A stretch of 64,000 nt of DNA from Acidimicrobiales bacterium (GTDB taxonomy: Bacteria > Actinomycetota > Acidimicrobiia > Acidimicrobiales > Poriferisodalaceae), in assembly GCA_014239555.1 (NCBI GenBank), contig JAAZYR010000010.1:1-64000 (forward strand), given 5' to 3'. Shown piece by piece: positions 8,930-18,770 of the stretch; within the stretch, counting starts at the first letter, position 1, and each line of letters opens with the position of its first letter. The position numbers and the translations under genes are program-made. The notes under the pieces were generated by a model. It searched no databases and had not been told where the DNA came from. It saw only the letters and a program-made list of their open reading frames with translations.

Positions 8930-10294
8930 ATGAAACATCCAGCCGTTATCCCGCCAATTAGTGACGACCGATTAGCGGCCGTTTTTAAGGCATACGACGT
9001 TCGAGGATTGAGCCCACAAGAATTCGACGAACCGATGGCGCGTGCGATAGGTGCAGCCTTTGCTAGGTACACCAAAGCGACATCCATTGTGATTGGTCGT
9101 GACATGCGCCCCTCAGGTGAAGGACTTTCAGTGGCCTTCGCTGAGGGAGTGACGTCTCAGGGGGTAGATGTTATTGATATCGGTCTTGCTTCCACCGATC
9201 TTCTCTATTTTGCTTCTGGACATCTGGAAATACCCGCGGTGATGTTGACGGCTTCTCACAATCCGGCTTCCTACAACGGCATCAAGTTTTGTCACGCAGG
9301 GGCTAAAGCGATCGGCGTAGACACGGGACTAACTCAAATACGTCGGTTAGCTACTCAACAAGTGAGTTCAGCGGGCGTACGCGGACAAACAAAGGATGTC
9401 GACCTGCTCGATCGCTTCGTTGACCACGTCCACTCGTTCGTAGATGTGGACGCGCTGCAACCCCTACGAATCGTTGCCGACACTGCGAACGGCATGGGTG
9501 GACATGTTGTGCCAGCAACCTTTGCCGGTTTGCCATTCCAGCTTGAAATTATTTTCGAGGAACTTGACGGGACTTTTCCTAACCACCCTGCAGATCCGAT
9601 TCAGCCGGAAAATTTGGTGGATTTGCAACGCAAAGTTGTCGAAGTCAAAGCCGATGTTGGGTTGGCATTTGACGGAGACGCAGACCGCGTTTTCTTGGTT
9701 GATGAGGCGGCGAATCCTATTAGCGGTTCTCTAACGACAGCTCTTGTCGCCTTGGCCATCCTGGAACGTGAAGGTCCGGGACCTATTCTGCACAATCTGA
9801 TTTGTTCTCGAGCAACGGTTGAAGCTATTCGGGGAGCCGGAGGTGACCCGATCAGGACCCGAGTGGGGCACAGTTACATCAAGGCGCTCATGGCTGAGAC
9901 AGGAGCCGCATTTGGTGGCGAACACAGTGGGCATTATTACTTTGCCCGAAACTTCGGAGCTGATTCAGGTTTGATAGCGGCCCTTATTGTCTTGGAACGT
10001 TTATCAACTTTCGGGGGTTCGTTGTCTTCGTTGCTGGCCCCGCTAGACCGCTACGCGAACTCTGGCGAAGTCAACGCCGAAGTCGCGGATCCTTCTTTCG
10101 TGATCGAAAAAGTCTCTGCTTACTTTGCTGGTAAACCCCAGGACCGGCTCGATGGTTTGACAGTCGACTGCGGTGAGTGGTGGTTCAATCTGCGGCCGTC
10201 TAACACCGAAGCACTATTACGTCTCAACGTAGAAGCTCCTGACGATCAGCAGGTAGCTGATCACGTGGGTGAAATCTTGGCGCTGTTTCGCTGA
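8930..10294 (+). CDS. manB: Phosphomannomutase/phosphoglucomutase
   Basis: About 454 residues of the alpha-D-phosphohexomutase superfamily. The phosphoserine loop TASHNPASYNG, the metal loop DGDADR, the sugar-binding loop GGEHSGHYYF and a C-terminal phosphate-binding loop with RPSNTEALLR are all present in order. It interconverts mannose-6-P and mannose-1-P (and probably the glucose phosphates), feeding GDP-mannose for glycan synthesis. Start: ATG 8930, preceded by AGGTG at short spacing; GTG 8909, overlapping the upstream gene by 8 bases, is an alternative. It sits between a glycosyltransferase and Trm112/PGI-PMI genes, a normal actinobacterial arrangement. Confidence 0.95.
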   Translation: MKHPAVIPPISDDRLAAVFKAYDVRGLSPQEFDEPMARAIGAAFARYTKATSIVIGRDMRPSGEGLSVAFAEGVTSQGVDVIDIGLASTDLLYFASGHLEIPAVMLTASHNPASYNGIKFCHAGAKAIGVDTGLTQIRRLATQQVSSAGVRGQTKDVDLLDRFVDHVHSFVDVDALQPLRIVADTANGMGGHVVPATFAGLPFQLEIIFEELDGTFPNHPADPIQPENLVDLQRKVVEVKADVGLAFDGDADRVFLVDEAANPISGSLTTALVALAILEREGPGPILHNLICSRATVEAIRGAGGDPIRTRVGHSYIKALMAETGAAFGGEHSGHYYFARNFGADSGLIAALIVLERLSTFGGSLSSLLAPLDRYANSGEVNAEVADPSFVIEKVSAYFAGKPQDRLDGLTVDCGEWWFNLRPSNTEALLRLNVEAPDDQQVADHVGEILALFR

Positions 10295-10358
10295 TCGCTG
10301 CCGTACCCTGACGGGTGTTGGTCCTACTGTGCTAATAGCAACTTATCGACAAGGGCTC

Positions 10359-10366
10359 AAGGAGAA
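10359..10366 (+). promoter_or_regulatory. Ribosome-binding site fixing the Trm112 start
   Basis: AAGGAGAA lies 4 bases before ATG 10371. It decides the short 78-residue form of the Trm112 protein against an in-frame extension that would begin inside manB. Confidence 0.8.
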
Positions 10367-10370
10367 CGTC

Positions 10371-10607
10371 ATGGCTCTCGACCCCGGACTGCTTGAGATT
10401 CTTGCATGTCCCGATGACAAAGGGCCGCTTCGCTATCTCCCCGATGAGGACATCTTGTATAACCCGCGACTTGGTCGTTCATACCCCATCCGAGACGGTA
10501 TTCCTGTTCTTCTCATTTCCGAATCTACGGACCTTGACGAGGATGAAAAAAAGCGAATTGATGAGATAACCGACGACGGATCCCAGAGTTCGAGTCCCGA
10601 GGGTTGA
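10371..10607 (+). CDS. Trm112 family protein
   Basis: 78 residues. The start LLEILACPDDKGPLRY and the later SYPIRDGIPVLL are the two hallmarks of Trm112/YcaR-type proteins, here with a single Cys (CP) rather than a full zinc-binding set. Eukaryotic and archaeal Trm112 activate methyltransferases; bacterial copies are small and poorly understood. In Actinobacteria it habitually lies between manB and the SIS-domain isomerase, and that is the case here. The C-terminal tail is acidic and Ser-rich and is probably disordered. Confidence 0.9.
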   Translation: MALDPGLLEILACPDDKGPLRYLPDEDILYNPRLGRSYPIRDGIPVLLISESTDLDEDEKKRIDEITDDGSQSSSPEG

Positions 10608-10611
10608 AGTG

Positions 10612-11640
10612 ATGGGTCGTGTTGATTCGCTTGGCATGCAGGACGCCGCGTTCGGCTTGCCGGACCAGATCGACCAATCGATGCAAGAGTCACGCGAAAT
10701 TGTCGGGCTTCCCACCATGGAAGATATTGACCAGGTGCTCATACTTGGTATGGGTGGTTCGGGCATAGCAGGTGACATTGTCGAAGCCATAGCCGCACCG
10801 CGGATGGCGGTCCCCGTCGTTGTTTCCAAGGGATATGAATGCCCTAGCTTTGTTGATCGCAGGACGCTAGTCATGGCTGTTTCCTTTAGTGGTGACACGG
10901 AAGAAACTCTTCATGCCGTATCAATCGCCCATGACTTAGACGCCCGAATTGTCGCGGTGACCTGTGGCGGACAGCTTGGGGAGCTAGCGCGGCAATGGGA
11001 CTCTTCGCTGCACCTTGTGGATTCGAGTATTCCGATGCCACGCTGCGCGGTAGGTGCTGTATCGGTTCCGTTACTCATGGTTTTGCAATCGATTGGTCTA
11101 CTTATCGGCGTCGAATCAGAGCTGCAGTCCTGCGTGGAGACGCTTCGTAAACGGTGTGATTCGATACAAAATGGTCTGAATGTTCCGCTCGAAGTGGCAC
11201 AGGGAATCGGTGACGGTATTCCACTGATCTACGGGGGCGGGCGCATTGGCGCCGTCGCCGCGTCTCGTCTCAAGAACCAGATTAACGAAAACGCGAAGAC
11301 GCCAGCATTCTTCAATGCGATGCCCGAACTGTGTCACAACGAAATAGCAGGCTGGGGCGCTGCAGGTGACGTCGCGCACCATCGCATCTCACCGTTGCAT
11401 CTTCGTCATAGCTTCGAACACTCGCGGTTATCGCAACGCTTCGACTTCAACGAAAGCATCGCGACTGGCGGCCAAGGAGAGGTAGCCACCATTCAAGCTC
11501 AAGGGGACACCCCGCTAGCTCAACTCTTTGACTTGATCCTGTTTGGCGATCAAATGTCTCTAGAGTTAGCGGCACTGCGAGGGCAGGATCCTGGGCCTAT
11601 TGATGTTCTTATTGACTTGAAGCACCTTTTAGCTGAGTGA
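10612..11640 (+). CDS. SIS-domain bifunctional phosphoglucose/phosphomannose isomerase
   Basis: About 342 residues. An N-terminal SIS domain (GMGGSGIAGDI, then SFSGDTEET) is followed by the PGI/PMI-specific C-terminal domain with the diagnostic stretch NQINENAKTPAFF and MPELCHNEIAGW. It converts fructose-6-P to glucose-6-P and mannose-6-P, supplying ManB. Start ATG 10612, with GTG 10609 directly in front as an alternative; the gap to the Trm112 stop is only a few bases. A GAGGG lies just upstream. It completes a fructose-6-P to mannose-1-P route within three adjacent genes. Confidence 0.92.
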   Translation: MGRVDSLGMQDAAFGLPDQIDQSMQESREIVGLPTMEDIDQVLILGMGGSGIAGDIVEAIAAPRMAVPVVVSKGYECPSFVDRRTLVMAVSFSGDTEETLHAVSIAHDLDARIVAVTCGGQLGELARQWDSSLHLVDSSIPMPRCAVGAVSVPLLMVLQSIGLLIGVESELQSCVETLRKRCDSIQNGLNVPLEVAQGIGDGIPLIYGGGRIGAVAASRLKNQINENAKTPAFFNAMPELCHNEIAGWGAAGDVAHHRISPLHLRHSFEHSRLSQRFDFNESIATGGQGEVATIQAQGDTPLAQLFDLILFGDQMSLELAALRGQDPGPIDVLIDLKHLLAE

Positions 11641-11658
11641 CCGTCTCGATTCAGACGG
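11641..11658 (+). terminator. Weak hairpin directly after the isomerase stop
   Basis: CCGTCT-CGATTC-AGACGG forms a perfect 6-bp stem with a 6-base loop starting right after the TGA. No T-run follows, so it is at best a pause or mRNA-3'-end structure, not a clear intrinsic terminator. Confidence 0.35.
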
Positions 11659-11729
11659 GTCGAGGACGGTAGGCTCAAACCTGTCGCATCCCGATTTACT
11701 ACAAGCGTCAAACCGCACAGGAGTGCTGC

Positions 11730-13184
11730 ATGCCCCCCATCCGGTCTCTCGACGGAGACTACAAAATTGCTGATCTGAGCCTTGCCGAGTTGGGCCGTAA
11801 ACAAATTGAACTGGCTGAGGAAGAAATGCCAGGTCTAATGACGTTGCGGGCCCAAGGCTACGACTCGCAACCCCTTGCAGGCGCGAGGATTATGGGATCG
11901 CTTCACATGACAGTTCAGACAGCGGTTCTTATTGAGACGCTCATAGACCTTGGGGCAGACGTGCGATGGGTGTCTTGCAACATCTTTTCAACTCAAGACG
12001 ACGCTGCAGCCGCAGTCGTGGTTGGGCGCAGCGGCACTGTTGAGGACCCTCAAGGTGTTCCGGTGTATGCCTGGAAAGGGGAAACCCTGGAAGAGTATTG
12101 GTGGTGCACTGACCAAGCTCTTAGGTGGCCAGGAGAGACTGGCCCCAACTTGATACTCGACGATGGGGGCGACGCCACTTTGCTGGTGCATCTGGGAGCC
12201 AGATTCGAGTCAGAGGGAGCCGTACCTGAACTCGAAACGGCGACTTCGCACGATGAAGAAGAAATCCTCAAGCTCTTAGCTGACGTGGCTGAATCTCGAC
12301 CGGCTTTTTGGACCAACATGATCTCGAACATCAAGGGTGTCTCGGAGGAAACCACCACCGGAGTTCACCGGCTGTATGAGATGGTTGAACGCAACGAATT
12401 GCAGTTTCCCGCGTATAACGTCAACGACTCAGTGACCAAGTCGAAATTCGACAATCTGTACGGATGTCGACACTCGCTGATAGACGGCATCAACCGGGCA
12501 ACCGACGTCATGCTCGGCGGCAAAGTGGCGTTCGTCGCTGGCTACGGGGATGTGGGTAAAGGATGCGCGCAGTCGTTGCGAGGTCAAGGTTGCCGGGTGC
12601 TTGTTGCTGAAGTTGACCCGATCAATGCCCTCCAAGCAGCGATGGAGGGTTTCGAGGTGGACCGCCTAGACAACGTTGTGAGCCAAGTGGACATCTTCGT
12701 TACCACCACCGGCAATCGTGACATCATCTCAGCCGAACATATGGGTGCGATGAAACACAACGCCATCGTGTGCAACATCGGGCACTTTGATAATGAGATT
12801 GACATGGCAGGCTTGGAAAAAATGTCCGATGTCCAGCGTCGCAATATCAAACCTCAGGTAGATGAGTACATCTTCCCGAGCGGTAACAGCGTCATTGTTT
12901 TGGCGGAAGGACGACTCGTCAACCTTGGCTGTGCAACAGGACATCCCAGTTTCGTGATGTCGATGAGCTTCACGAATCAAGTATTGGCCCAGATGGAACT
13001 TCACGCCAATGTTGACTCTCTCGAGAACGACGTTCACGTCTTACCGAAACGTCTGGACGAAGAGGTCGCTCGACTTCATCTCGACAAACTCGGGGTGAAA
13101 CTGACAACGCTGACAGCCGACCAGGCTAAATACATTGGCGTGCCGGTAGAGGGGCCATTTAAGCCCGAGCATTACCGGTACTGA
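11730..13184 (+). CDS. ahcY: S-adenosylhomocysteinase (adenosylhomocysteinase)
   Basis: 484 residues, usual length for the bacterial enzyme. It shows the substrate-domain start with [21 protein letters not shown], the [17 protein letters not shown] segment containing the catalytic Lys/Asp/Asn set, the NAD Rossmann motif [11 protein letters not shown], and the family's C-terminal KPEHYRY tail that reaches the neighbouring subunit. It hydrolyses SAH to adenosine and homocysteine, relieving product inhibition of methyltransferases. CAGGAG stands 7-8 bases before the ATG. An 89-base leader separates it from the isomerase; no convincing SAH riboswitch could be folded there by eye. Confidence 0.97.
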   Translation: MPPIRSLDGDYKIADLSLAELGRKQIELAEEEMPGLMTLRAQGYDSQPLAGARIMGSLHMTVQTAVLIETLIDLGADVRWVSCNIFSTQDDAAAAVVVGRSGTVEDPQGVPVYAWKGETLEEYWWCTDQALRWPGETGPNLILDDGGDATLLVHLGARFESEGAVPELETATSHDEEEILKLLADVAESRPAFWTNMISNIKGVSEETTTGVHRLYEMVERNELQFPAYNVNDSVTKSKFDNLYGCRHSLIDGINRATDVMLGGKVAFVAGYGDVGKGCAQSLRGQGCRVLVAEVDPINALQAAMEGFEVDRLDNVVSQVDIFVTTTGNRDIISAEHMGAMKHNAIVCNIGHFDNEIDMAGLEKMSDVQRRNIKPQVDEYIFPSGNSVIVLAEGRLVNLGCATGHPSFVMSMSFTNQVLAQMELHANVDSLENDVHVLPKRLDEEVARLHLDKLGVKLTTLTADQAKYIGVPVEGPFKPEHYRY

Positions 13185-13267
13185 CCTGCTACCAAGGATT
13201 CGCTGGCAGCTAGTTGAGGTCATTTAGCGACCTTTAAGGAGCCCAGGGCACCGGTAGCCTTACAACG

Positions 13268-15949
13268 ATGGCAGTGTTCCAAAAACTCTTACGCGTGGGC
13301 GAAGGGAAAAAGATTCGGGCACTTGAGTCTTTGGTGCCTGAGATCAACGCGGTTGAGTCAGAATATGAAGCGCTTTCGGATGAGGCTCTTCGAGCGAAGA
13401 CAGGTGATTTCAAGCTCGAGATTGAGCGGGGTGCTGAACTCAATGACCTACTGATTGACGCGTTCGCTGTGGCACGTGAGGCCGCCCGTCGGGTGTTAGG
13501 GGAACGTCATTATGACGTTCAGTTAGTTGGTGGAGCAGCTCTTCACTTCGGATGGGTCGCAGAAATGCGGACCGGTGAAGGAAAGACCCTTGTTTCGACT
13601 TTACCGGTCTACCTCAACGCGCTCTCAGGCCAAGGTGTCCATATTGTTACGACGAACGACTACCTCGCGAGCCGTGATGCCGAGTGGATGGGTCGTGTGC
13701 ATCGTTTTTTGGGTCTAGAAGTTGGGCTCGTCGTACCAGGTCAAACTGATCCAGAGTTCAAACGCCTCCAATATTCTGCTGACATTACGTACGGTACGAA
13801 CAACGAATTTGGGTTTGATTATCTGCGAGACAACATGGCGCCGTCGCTGACTGAACAAGTGCAGCGCGGACACAGCTACTGCATAGTTGACGAAGTTGAC
13901 TCGATCCTCATTGACGAAGCCCGCACTCCTTTGATCATCAGCGGACGGCTCGGCGATGCAGCCAAGCTGTACGGGCAATTTGCGCAGATAGCGCGCACCA
14001 TGAGTCGCGACCGTGACTATGAGGTGGAAGAGGACAAAAAAAATGTCGCTGTTCTCGAGCCAGGAATTGAGAAAGTCGAGCGAGCTTTGGACGTGGAAAA
14101 TCTCTACGACCAAGTGTCATCGAACTTTGTGCATCAGATGAGCGTGGCGTTAAAGGCTAAGGAGCTATATCGCCGCGATCGCGATTACGTAGTCCAAAAC
14201 GGCGAAGTGAAAATTGTCGACGAATTCACTGGTCGGGTACTCGAAGGTCGTCGATGGAGTGAGGGGCTTCACCAGGCCGTAGAAGCTAAAGAGGGCGTGA
14301 ACATCAAAGCTGAGAATCAAACTCTCGCGACGATCACCCTTCAGAACTATTTTCGCCTATACGAAAAATTAGCTGGAATGACTGGTACTGCGACTACCGA
14401 AGCCGCGGAACTTGGTAACACCTACGGCTTAGATGTAGTGCCCATACCGACTCACCGTCCAGTTCAGCGCGCCGATCACGCGGATCTTATTTATAAGACT
14501 GAGACAGCAAAGATTGAAGCCGTCGTAGGTGATATTGAGCAGAGAAGAGTTACTGGCCAACCGATATTGGTCGGCACAGTAAGCGTTGAAAACAGTGAAA
14601 AGATCTCGCGAGCACTAGATCAACGAGGTGTTACTCACAACGTTCTCAATGCGAAAGAGCACCACCGAGAAGCTGAAATTATCACCCAGGCGGGCCGGTT
14701 GGGAGGAGTAACTGTTGCAACCAATATGGCGGGACGAGGCGTTGACATTGTTTTGGGTGGTAACCCTGAAGGTTTAGCGCGACAGGATTTATACCGTGCG
14801 GGCTTAGATCCTGACGATCCTCTGCAAAGCCAAGAACTTGCCGCCCGCTTGGCTTATCACGAACCGAATTGCAGCGAAGAGGGCGCGAAAGTTCGAGAAG
14901 TAGGAGGGCTTTACGTCCTTGGAACCGAACGCCACGAGTCACGACGAATCGACAACCAGCTGAGAGGACGATCTGGTCGGCAAGGCGACCCGGGAGAAAG
15001 TCGCTTCTATCTGTCACTCGAAGATGACTTGATGCGCCTATTCGCGACGGGAGCGATGAACTGGGTGATGGACCGTGCTCTTCCTGATGACACCCCAATC
15101 GAAGCAAACATGGTCTCTAAGGCAATCGAACGTGCCCAAAATACCGTTGAACAAAAAAACGCGGAAATCCGAAAGAACGTTCTTAAGTACGACGAGGTTA
15201 TGAATGAACAGCGCAAGGTGATTTATGCCCGTCGAGCGCAAATTCTCGATGGAGATGACCTTCGCGAAGAGTCGTTGGGATATGTCGAAGCGGCAATTGG
15301 GCACGTAGTTGACCAATTTTGTGTGGAGGAGTTGGCCTCGGAGTGGGACCTCGAAGCGTTGCACGCTGAAACATCGGGATACTGGCCCACTGAACTTGAC
15401 CTCAACGAAATGGCGAAGATCAAGGATGCGGCGACTCTCGAGCAAGCCATGGTGGACGACGCGACTCGGTACTTCGAACTGAGAGAAGCCAAACTGGGTG
15501 CGTCAACGATGCGAGAAGTGGAACGCCAAGTGCTTCTTCGAATCGTTGACCAACGATGGCGCGAGCATCTGTACGAAATGGATTATTTGCGCGAGGGGAT
15601 CCATCTGCGAGGTATAGGCCAAAAAGACCCGGTGTCGGAATGGCAACGCGAAGGGTTTGACATGTTCTCTTCGATGTTGGAATCGGTGTACAGGGATTTC
15701 GTGAAGTACGCGATGCATGCAGAGGTGGTGACGGCTGAAGAACATAATGGTCGTCTTGACCGAGTGAGCTACTCGAGTTCAGAAAATCCTGCAGAATTGG
15801 CGTCAGCAGGAGCACCTCCCAAGCCATCACCTGCGGTTCCAACTGCCAAACACACTCAAGTAGTGAAAACTGACGAAGAGAAGATTGGACGTAACGACGC
15901 TTGTCACTGTGGATCCGGCAAGAAATTCAAACATTGTCACGGCCGATGA
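13268..15949 (+). CDS. secA: Preprotein translocase ATPase SecA
   Basis: 893 residues. Walker A with MRTGEGKTL, DEAD-type box DEVDSILIDEAR, the NMAGRGVDIVLGGNP segment of the second ATPase domain, and the C-terminal zinc motif CHCGSGKKFKHCHG for SecB/lipid contact. It drives Sec-dependent export at the membrane. No ribosome site lies at proper spacing before the ATG; a TAGCCT hexamer 7 bases upstream would fit a -10 element of a leaderless transcript, common in Actinobacteria, but this is a guess. Followed 15 bases later by prfB, an order shared by many Gram-positive bacteria. Confidence 0.98.
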   Translation: MAVFQKLLRVGEGKKIRALESLVPEINAVESEYEALSDEALRAKTGDFKLEIERGAELNDLLIDAFAVAREAARRVLGERHYDVQLVGGAALHFGWVAEMRTGEGKTLVSTLPVYLNALSGQGVHIVTTNDYLASRDAEWMGRVHRFLGLEVGLVVPGQTDPEFKRLQYSADITYGTNNEFGFDYLRDNMAPSLTEQVQRGHSYCIVDEVDSILIDEARTPLIISGRLGDAAKLYGQFAQIARTMSRDRDYEVEEDKKNVAVLEPGIEKVERALDVENLYDQVSSNFVHQMSVALKAKELYRRDRDYVVQNGEVKIVDEFTGRVLEGRRWSEGLHQAVEAKEGVNIKAENQTLATITLQNYFRLYEKLAGMTGTATTEAAELGNTYGLDVVPIPTHRPVQRADHADLIYKTETAKIEAVVGDIEQRRVTGQPILVGTVSVENSEKISRALDQRGVTHNVLNAKEHHREAEIITQAGRLGGVTVATNMAGRGVDIVLGGNPEGLARQDLYRAGLDPDDPLQSQELAARLAYHEPNCSEEGAKVREVGGLYVLGTERHESRRIDNQLRGRSGRQGDPGESRFYLSLEDDLMRLFATGAMNWVMDRALPDDTPIEANMVSKAIERAQNTVEQKNAEIRKNVLKYDEVMNEQRKVIYARRAQILDGDDLREESLGYVEAAIGHVVDQFCVEELASEWDLEALHAETSGYWPTELDLNEMAKIKDAATLEQAMVDDATRYFELREAKLGASTMREVERQVLLRIVDQRWREHLYEMDYLREGIHLRGIGQKDPVSEWQREGFDMFSSMLESVYRDFVKYAMHAEVVTAEEHNGRLDRVSYSSSENPAELASAGAPPKPSPAVPTAKHTQVVKTDEEKIGRNDACHCGSGKKFKHCHGR

Positions 15950-15964
15950 GCACCAAGATTTCCA

Positions 15965-17080
15965 ATGCGCGATAACTCTGAAATTTTCGAAGAACTTGGA
16001 CGGCGGGTAACCGAGGCCCACACCTATCTCAGGATCGATCAAGCCCGCGAAGAAATGACGCAATTGGAGTCTCGCGCTGCAAGTCCTGACCTTTGGGATG
16101 ACCAAGAAGAGGCGCGAAAGATCACCGGCCGTCTTGCCAATGTGCGCGACGACATCGAACGCTGGGAAAAAGTAACAAATGAGGTAGAAGACGCAACCAC
16201 TCTCGATTTACTCGCCCGAGAAGAGGAAGACGAATCCCTAACGGAGGAAATCGATCTAGCGATTTCCTCCATCTCTAAGCAACTCGACGACATTGAATTG
16301 CTGGCGTTATTCAATGGCGAACATGACGAAAATGACGCGGTGTGCGAAGTCCACTCGGGAGCAGGAGGAACCGACGCGTGTGACTGGGCGGAAATGGTGC
16401 TCCGTATGTACCTCAGATGGGCAGAACGCAAAGGCTTCGGGGTAGAAATTCAAGAAGCAACTGATGGCGGTGAGGCAGGCGTTAGTTCAGCCACATTTAT
16501 CGTTAAAGGACGGTTTGCCTTCGGTTTCTTACGAGCGGAGCGGGGAGTACATCGACTTGTCAGGATTTCGCCGTTCGACGCCCAAGCCCGCCGCCACACA
16601 GCGTTCTGCTCCCTTTCGGTCGTGCCATTCTTTGATGAGGTTTCAGATGAAGTGATCATCGATGAGAAGGACCTACGAATTGACACCTATCGATCTTCGG
16701 GAGCAGGGGGGCAACATGTGAATGTCACGGACTCAGCGGTGCGCATCACCCACCTTCCTACTGGCACCGTGGTCGCGTGTCAGAACGAACGAAGCCAGCA
16801 CCAAAACAAGGATCGAGCAATGCAAATGCTCGCTGCCAAGCTCGCGGATTTACAGCGTCGAGAGCGCGAAGCCGAGATGAACGCGCTGGCTGGTGAGCAA
16901 CGTGACGTCGCCTGGGGTAGCCAAATTCGTTCCTATGTGCTTCACCCATACCAACAAGTTAAAGATCTCAGATCTAATCTCGAGCTCGGCAACGTCGAAG
17001 CGGTATTAGATGGCGATTTGGACCCTTTGATGGAGGCGTTCCTTCAATGGCAACGAAGTCAACATGACCATGCGCCTTAG
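15965..17080 (+). CDS. prfB: Peptide chain release factor 2
   Basis: 371 residues in a single frame. The stop-codon recognition tripeptide SPF (in VRISPFDAQA) identifies RF2 (UAA/UGA), and the peptidyl-hydrolysis motif GAGGQHVN is present. There is no in-frame TGA near the N terminus, so the autoregulatory +1 frameshift known from E. coli prfB is absent and the gene is read directly from ATG 15965. Its place between secA and ftsE matches other Actinobacteria. Confidence 0.97.
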   Translation: MRDNSEIFEELGRRVTEAHTYLRIDQAREEMTQLESRAASPDLWDDQEEARKITGRLANVRDDIERWEKVTNEVEDATTLDLLAREEEDESLTEEIDLAISSISKQLDDIELLALFNGEHDENDAVCEVHSGAGGTDACDWAEMVLRMYLRWAERKGFGVEIQEATDGGEAGVSSATFIVKGRFAFGFLRAERGVHRLVRISPFDAQARRHTAFCSLSVVPFFDEVSDEVIIDEKDLRIDTYRSSGAGGQHVNVTDSAVRITHLPTGTVVACQNERSQHQNKDRAMQMLAAKLADLQRREREAEMNALAGEQRDVAWGSQIRSYVLHPYQQVKDLRSNLELGNVEAVLDGDLDPLMEAFLQWQRSQHDHAP

Positions 17081-17184
17081 ACGCCTTGAACCGTGAACCG
17101 CTGACGCTACCAAGGGCGGATCCTGCCGTACTGTGGGGGTGTCCCTCCTCAGCCAAGTAACTGGCCTTAACGACCCTGGTTCTG

Positions 17185-17862
17185 ATGATCCGCCTCGACA
17201 ATGTCACCAAGATTTACAAAGGCGAGACCCGAGCTGTTGACGGGGTGAGCCTTGATATCAAAAAAGGGGAATTCGTCTTCCTTGTGGGTGAATCAGGATC
17301 GGGGAAATCGACGATGCTGCGGTTGGTCACGGCAGAAGAACCTGCCACCACCGGACAAGTACATGTAGCGGGTAAAGATCTCTCGCGGATTAGTTCTGGG
17401 CGCGTTCCCTATCTTCGCCGAAACATCGGTTCAGTTTTCCAAGACTTCAAATTGTTGCCCCAAAAAACCGTCTACGAGAACGTCGCATTCGCCCTGGAAG
17501 TGATCGGGCGTCCCAAAAACATCGTCACAACGCAAGTTCCCGCGATTCTTGACCTCGTCGGACTTTCCCATAAGCAGAAAAGTTTTCCTGACGAACTTTC
17601 AGGGGGTGAACAACAACGCGTATCGATAGCGCGGGCGTTTGTGAACCGCCCATTGATTCTTCTTGCCGACGAACCCACCGGAAACCTCGATCCGAATACC
17701 GGGCAAGAAATTATGCGGCTGCTTGATCGAATTAACGGGACGGGCACCACCGTCGTCATGGCGACTCATGATCAAACCATCGTCGATCAAATGCGGCGTA
17801 GGGTTGTTGCGCTTCGCGCTGGTCAAGTGGTTCGCGATGAACAACATGGGGTGTACGGGTAG
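17185..17862 (+). CDS. ftsE: Cell division ATP-binding protein FtsE
   Basis: 225 residues, ABC ATPase: Walker [11 protein letters not shown]-loop region [13 protein letters not shown] (typical of FtsE), signature LSGGEQQR, Walker [14 protein letters not shown] and the H-loop MATHD. With FtsX it forms the membrane complex that activates peptidoglycan hydrolases at the division site. The ftsX ATG comes 2 bases after the stop, so the two are translated from one mRNA. The upstream 104 bases show no clear promoter by eye. Confidence 0.97.
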   Translation: MIRLDNVTKIYKGETRAVDGVSLDIKKGEFVFLVGESGSGKSTMLRLVTAEEPATTGQVHVAGKDLSRISSGRVPYLRRNIGSVFQDFKLLPQKTVYENVAFALEVIGRPKNIVTTQVPAILDLVGLSHKQKSFPDELSGGEQQRVSIARAFVNRPLILLADEPTGNLDPNTGQEIMRLLDRINGTGTTVVMATHDQTIVDQMRRRVVALRAGQVVRDEQHGVYG

Positions 17863-17864
17863 CG

Positions 17865-18770
17865 ATGGCTGGGTTCTTAGGCCGAAGCGGCTACTTCGTT
17901 CGCGAAACTTGGATCAATATACGTCGTAACTTGACCTTGACTGTTGCGGCGATCTTGACGGTCGCTGTTGGAGTCATGCTTGTGGGGCTGGGGCTGATGG
18001 CCCGATATGCCAGTACGAACGCGCTGGGGCGTTGGCAAGGCGGCGTGCAATTCGAGATTTTTCTCGAACCAAGCATCGCTGGCGGCCAAATCGACGCGCT
18101 TGGTGAAGAACTCAGAAACCATCCCGACATCGAACGAATTCAATACATCACTAAAGATCAGGCATTCGGGTTGCTTGAAGAGATGCTGGTTGATGAACCA
18201 GAGCTGTTAGCTGAGGTTTCGATCGAAAGCTTGCCGTCGTCGTATCGAGTTGTTCCGAGGTTTGCCGAGGGAGAACTCATCGAGTCCCTTGCCGCACAAT
18301 TTCGACAACGCCCAGGTGTCTACTCGGTAGAGACGGGACGACAACAAGTCGACGCGATCAGAGAGTGGTTTAACTCATTTAGGTGGATTGTCTTACTGAT
18401 GTCAATCGTGCTCGCAGCTGCGAGCGCGCTGCTGATCTTCAACATGATTCGAGTAGCAATGTTTGCTCGCCGCCGCGAGATTGAAGTGATGAAACTGGTA
18501 GGAGCGACGAATAGTTTTATTCGCCTCCCATTCATTTTGGAAGGAATGTTGCACGGTTTGGCAGGCGGGATCGTGGGTGCAGTAGCGGCAGGGGTACTCC
18601 GGAACCACGTCGAAGAACTCTTTGGGCGCTCAGAAATTCTGGCGTTCTTTCGTTCGTTTACTGTTACCTCAAGCCAATTCAATACAGCAATTCTCGCGAC
18701 CGTGATCATGGGCGTAGTGGTGGGCGCGTTGGGATCGGCCTTTGCTGCCGGCCGCTTCTTAGATGTCTAA
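17865..18770 (+). CDS. ftsX: Cell division protein FtsX (ABC permease)
   Basis: 301 residues: a basic cytoplasmic start, first membrane helix (LTVAAILTVAVGVMLVGLGL), an extracytoplasmic domain of about 120 residues, then three helices with the FtsX/MacB-type segment RRREIEVMKLVGATNSFIRLPFILEG. It couples FtsE ATP hydrolysis to murein hydrolase control outside the membrane. The final 8 bases overlap the next gene, suggesting that the downstream GGCT-like protein is co-translated. In most Actinobacteria smpB follows ftsX; here it does not. Confidence 0.96.
   Translation: MAGFLGRSGYFVRETWINIRRNLTLTVAAILTVAVGVMLVGLGLMARYASTNALGRWQGGVQFEIFLEPSIAGGQIDALGEELRNHPDIERIQYITKDQAFGLLEEMLVDEPELLAEVSIESLPSSYRVVPRFAEGELIESLAAQFRQRPGVYSVETGRQQVDAIREWFNSFRWIVLLMSIVLAAASALLIFNMIRVAMFARRREIEVMKLVGATNSFIRLPFILEGMLHGLAGGIVGAVAAGVLRNHVEELFGRSEILAFFRSFTVTSSQFNTAILATVIMGVVVGALGSAFAAGRFLDV

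Noticed and set aside
11641-11729. Possible SAH riboswitch in front of ahcY
   Set aside because: Sequence such as GGAGTGCTGC near the start recalls conserved parts of the SAH riboswitch, but it is the ribosome site itself and no complete fold could be made by eye. Covariance-model scanning would settle it.
13217-13233. AGGTC/GACCT stem between ahcY and secA as a terminator
   Set aside because: Five base pairs and no T-run; too weak to call.
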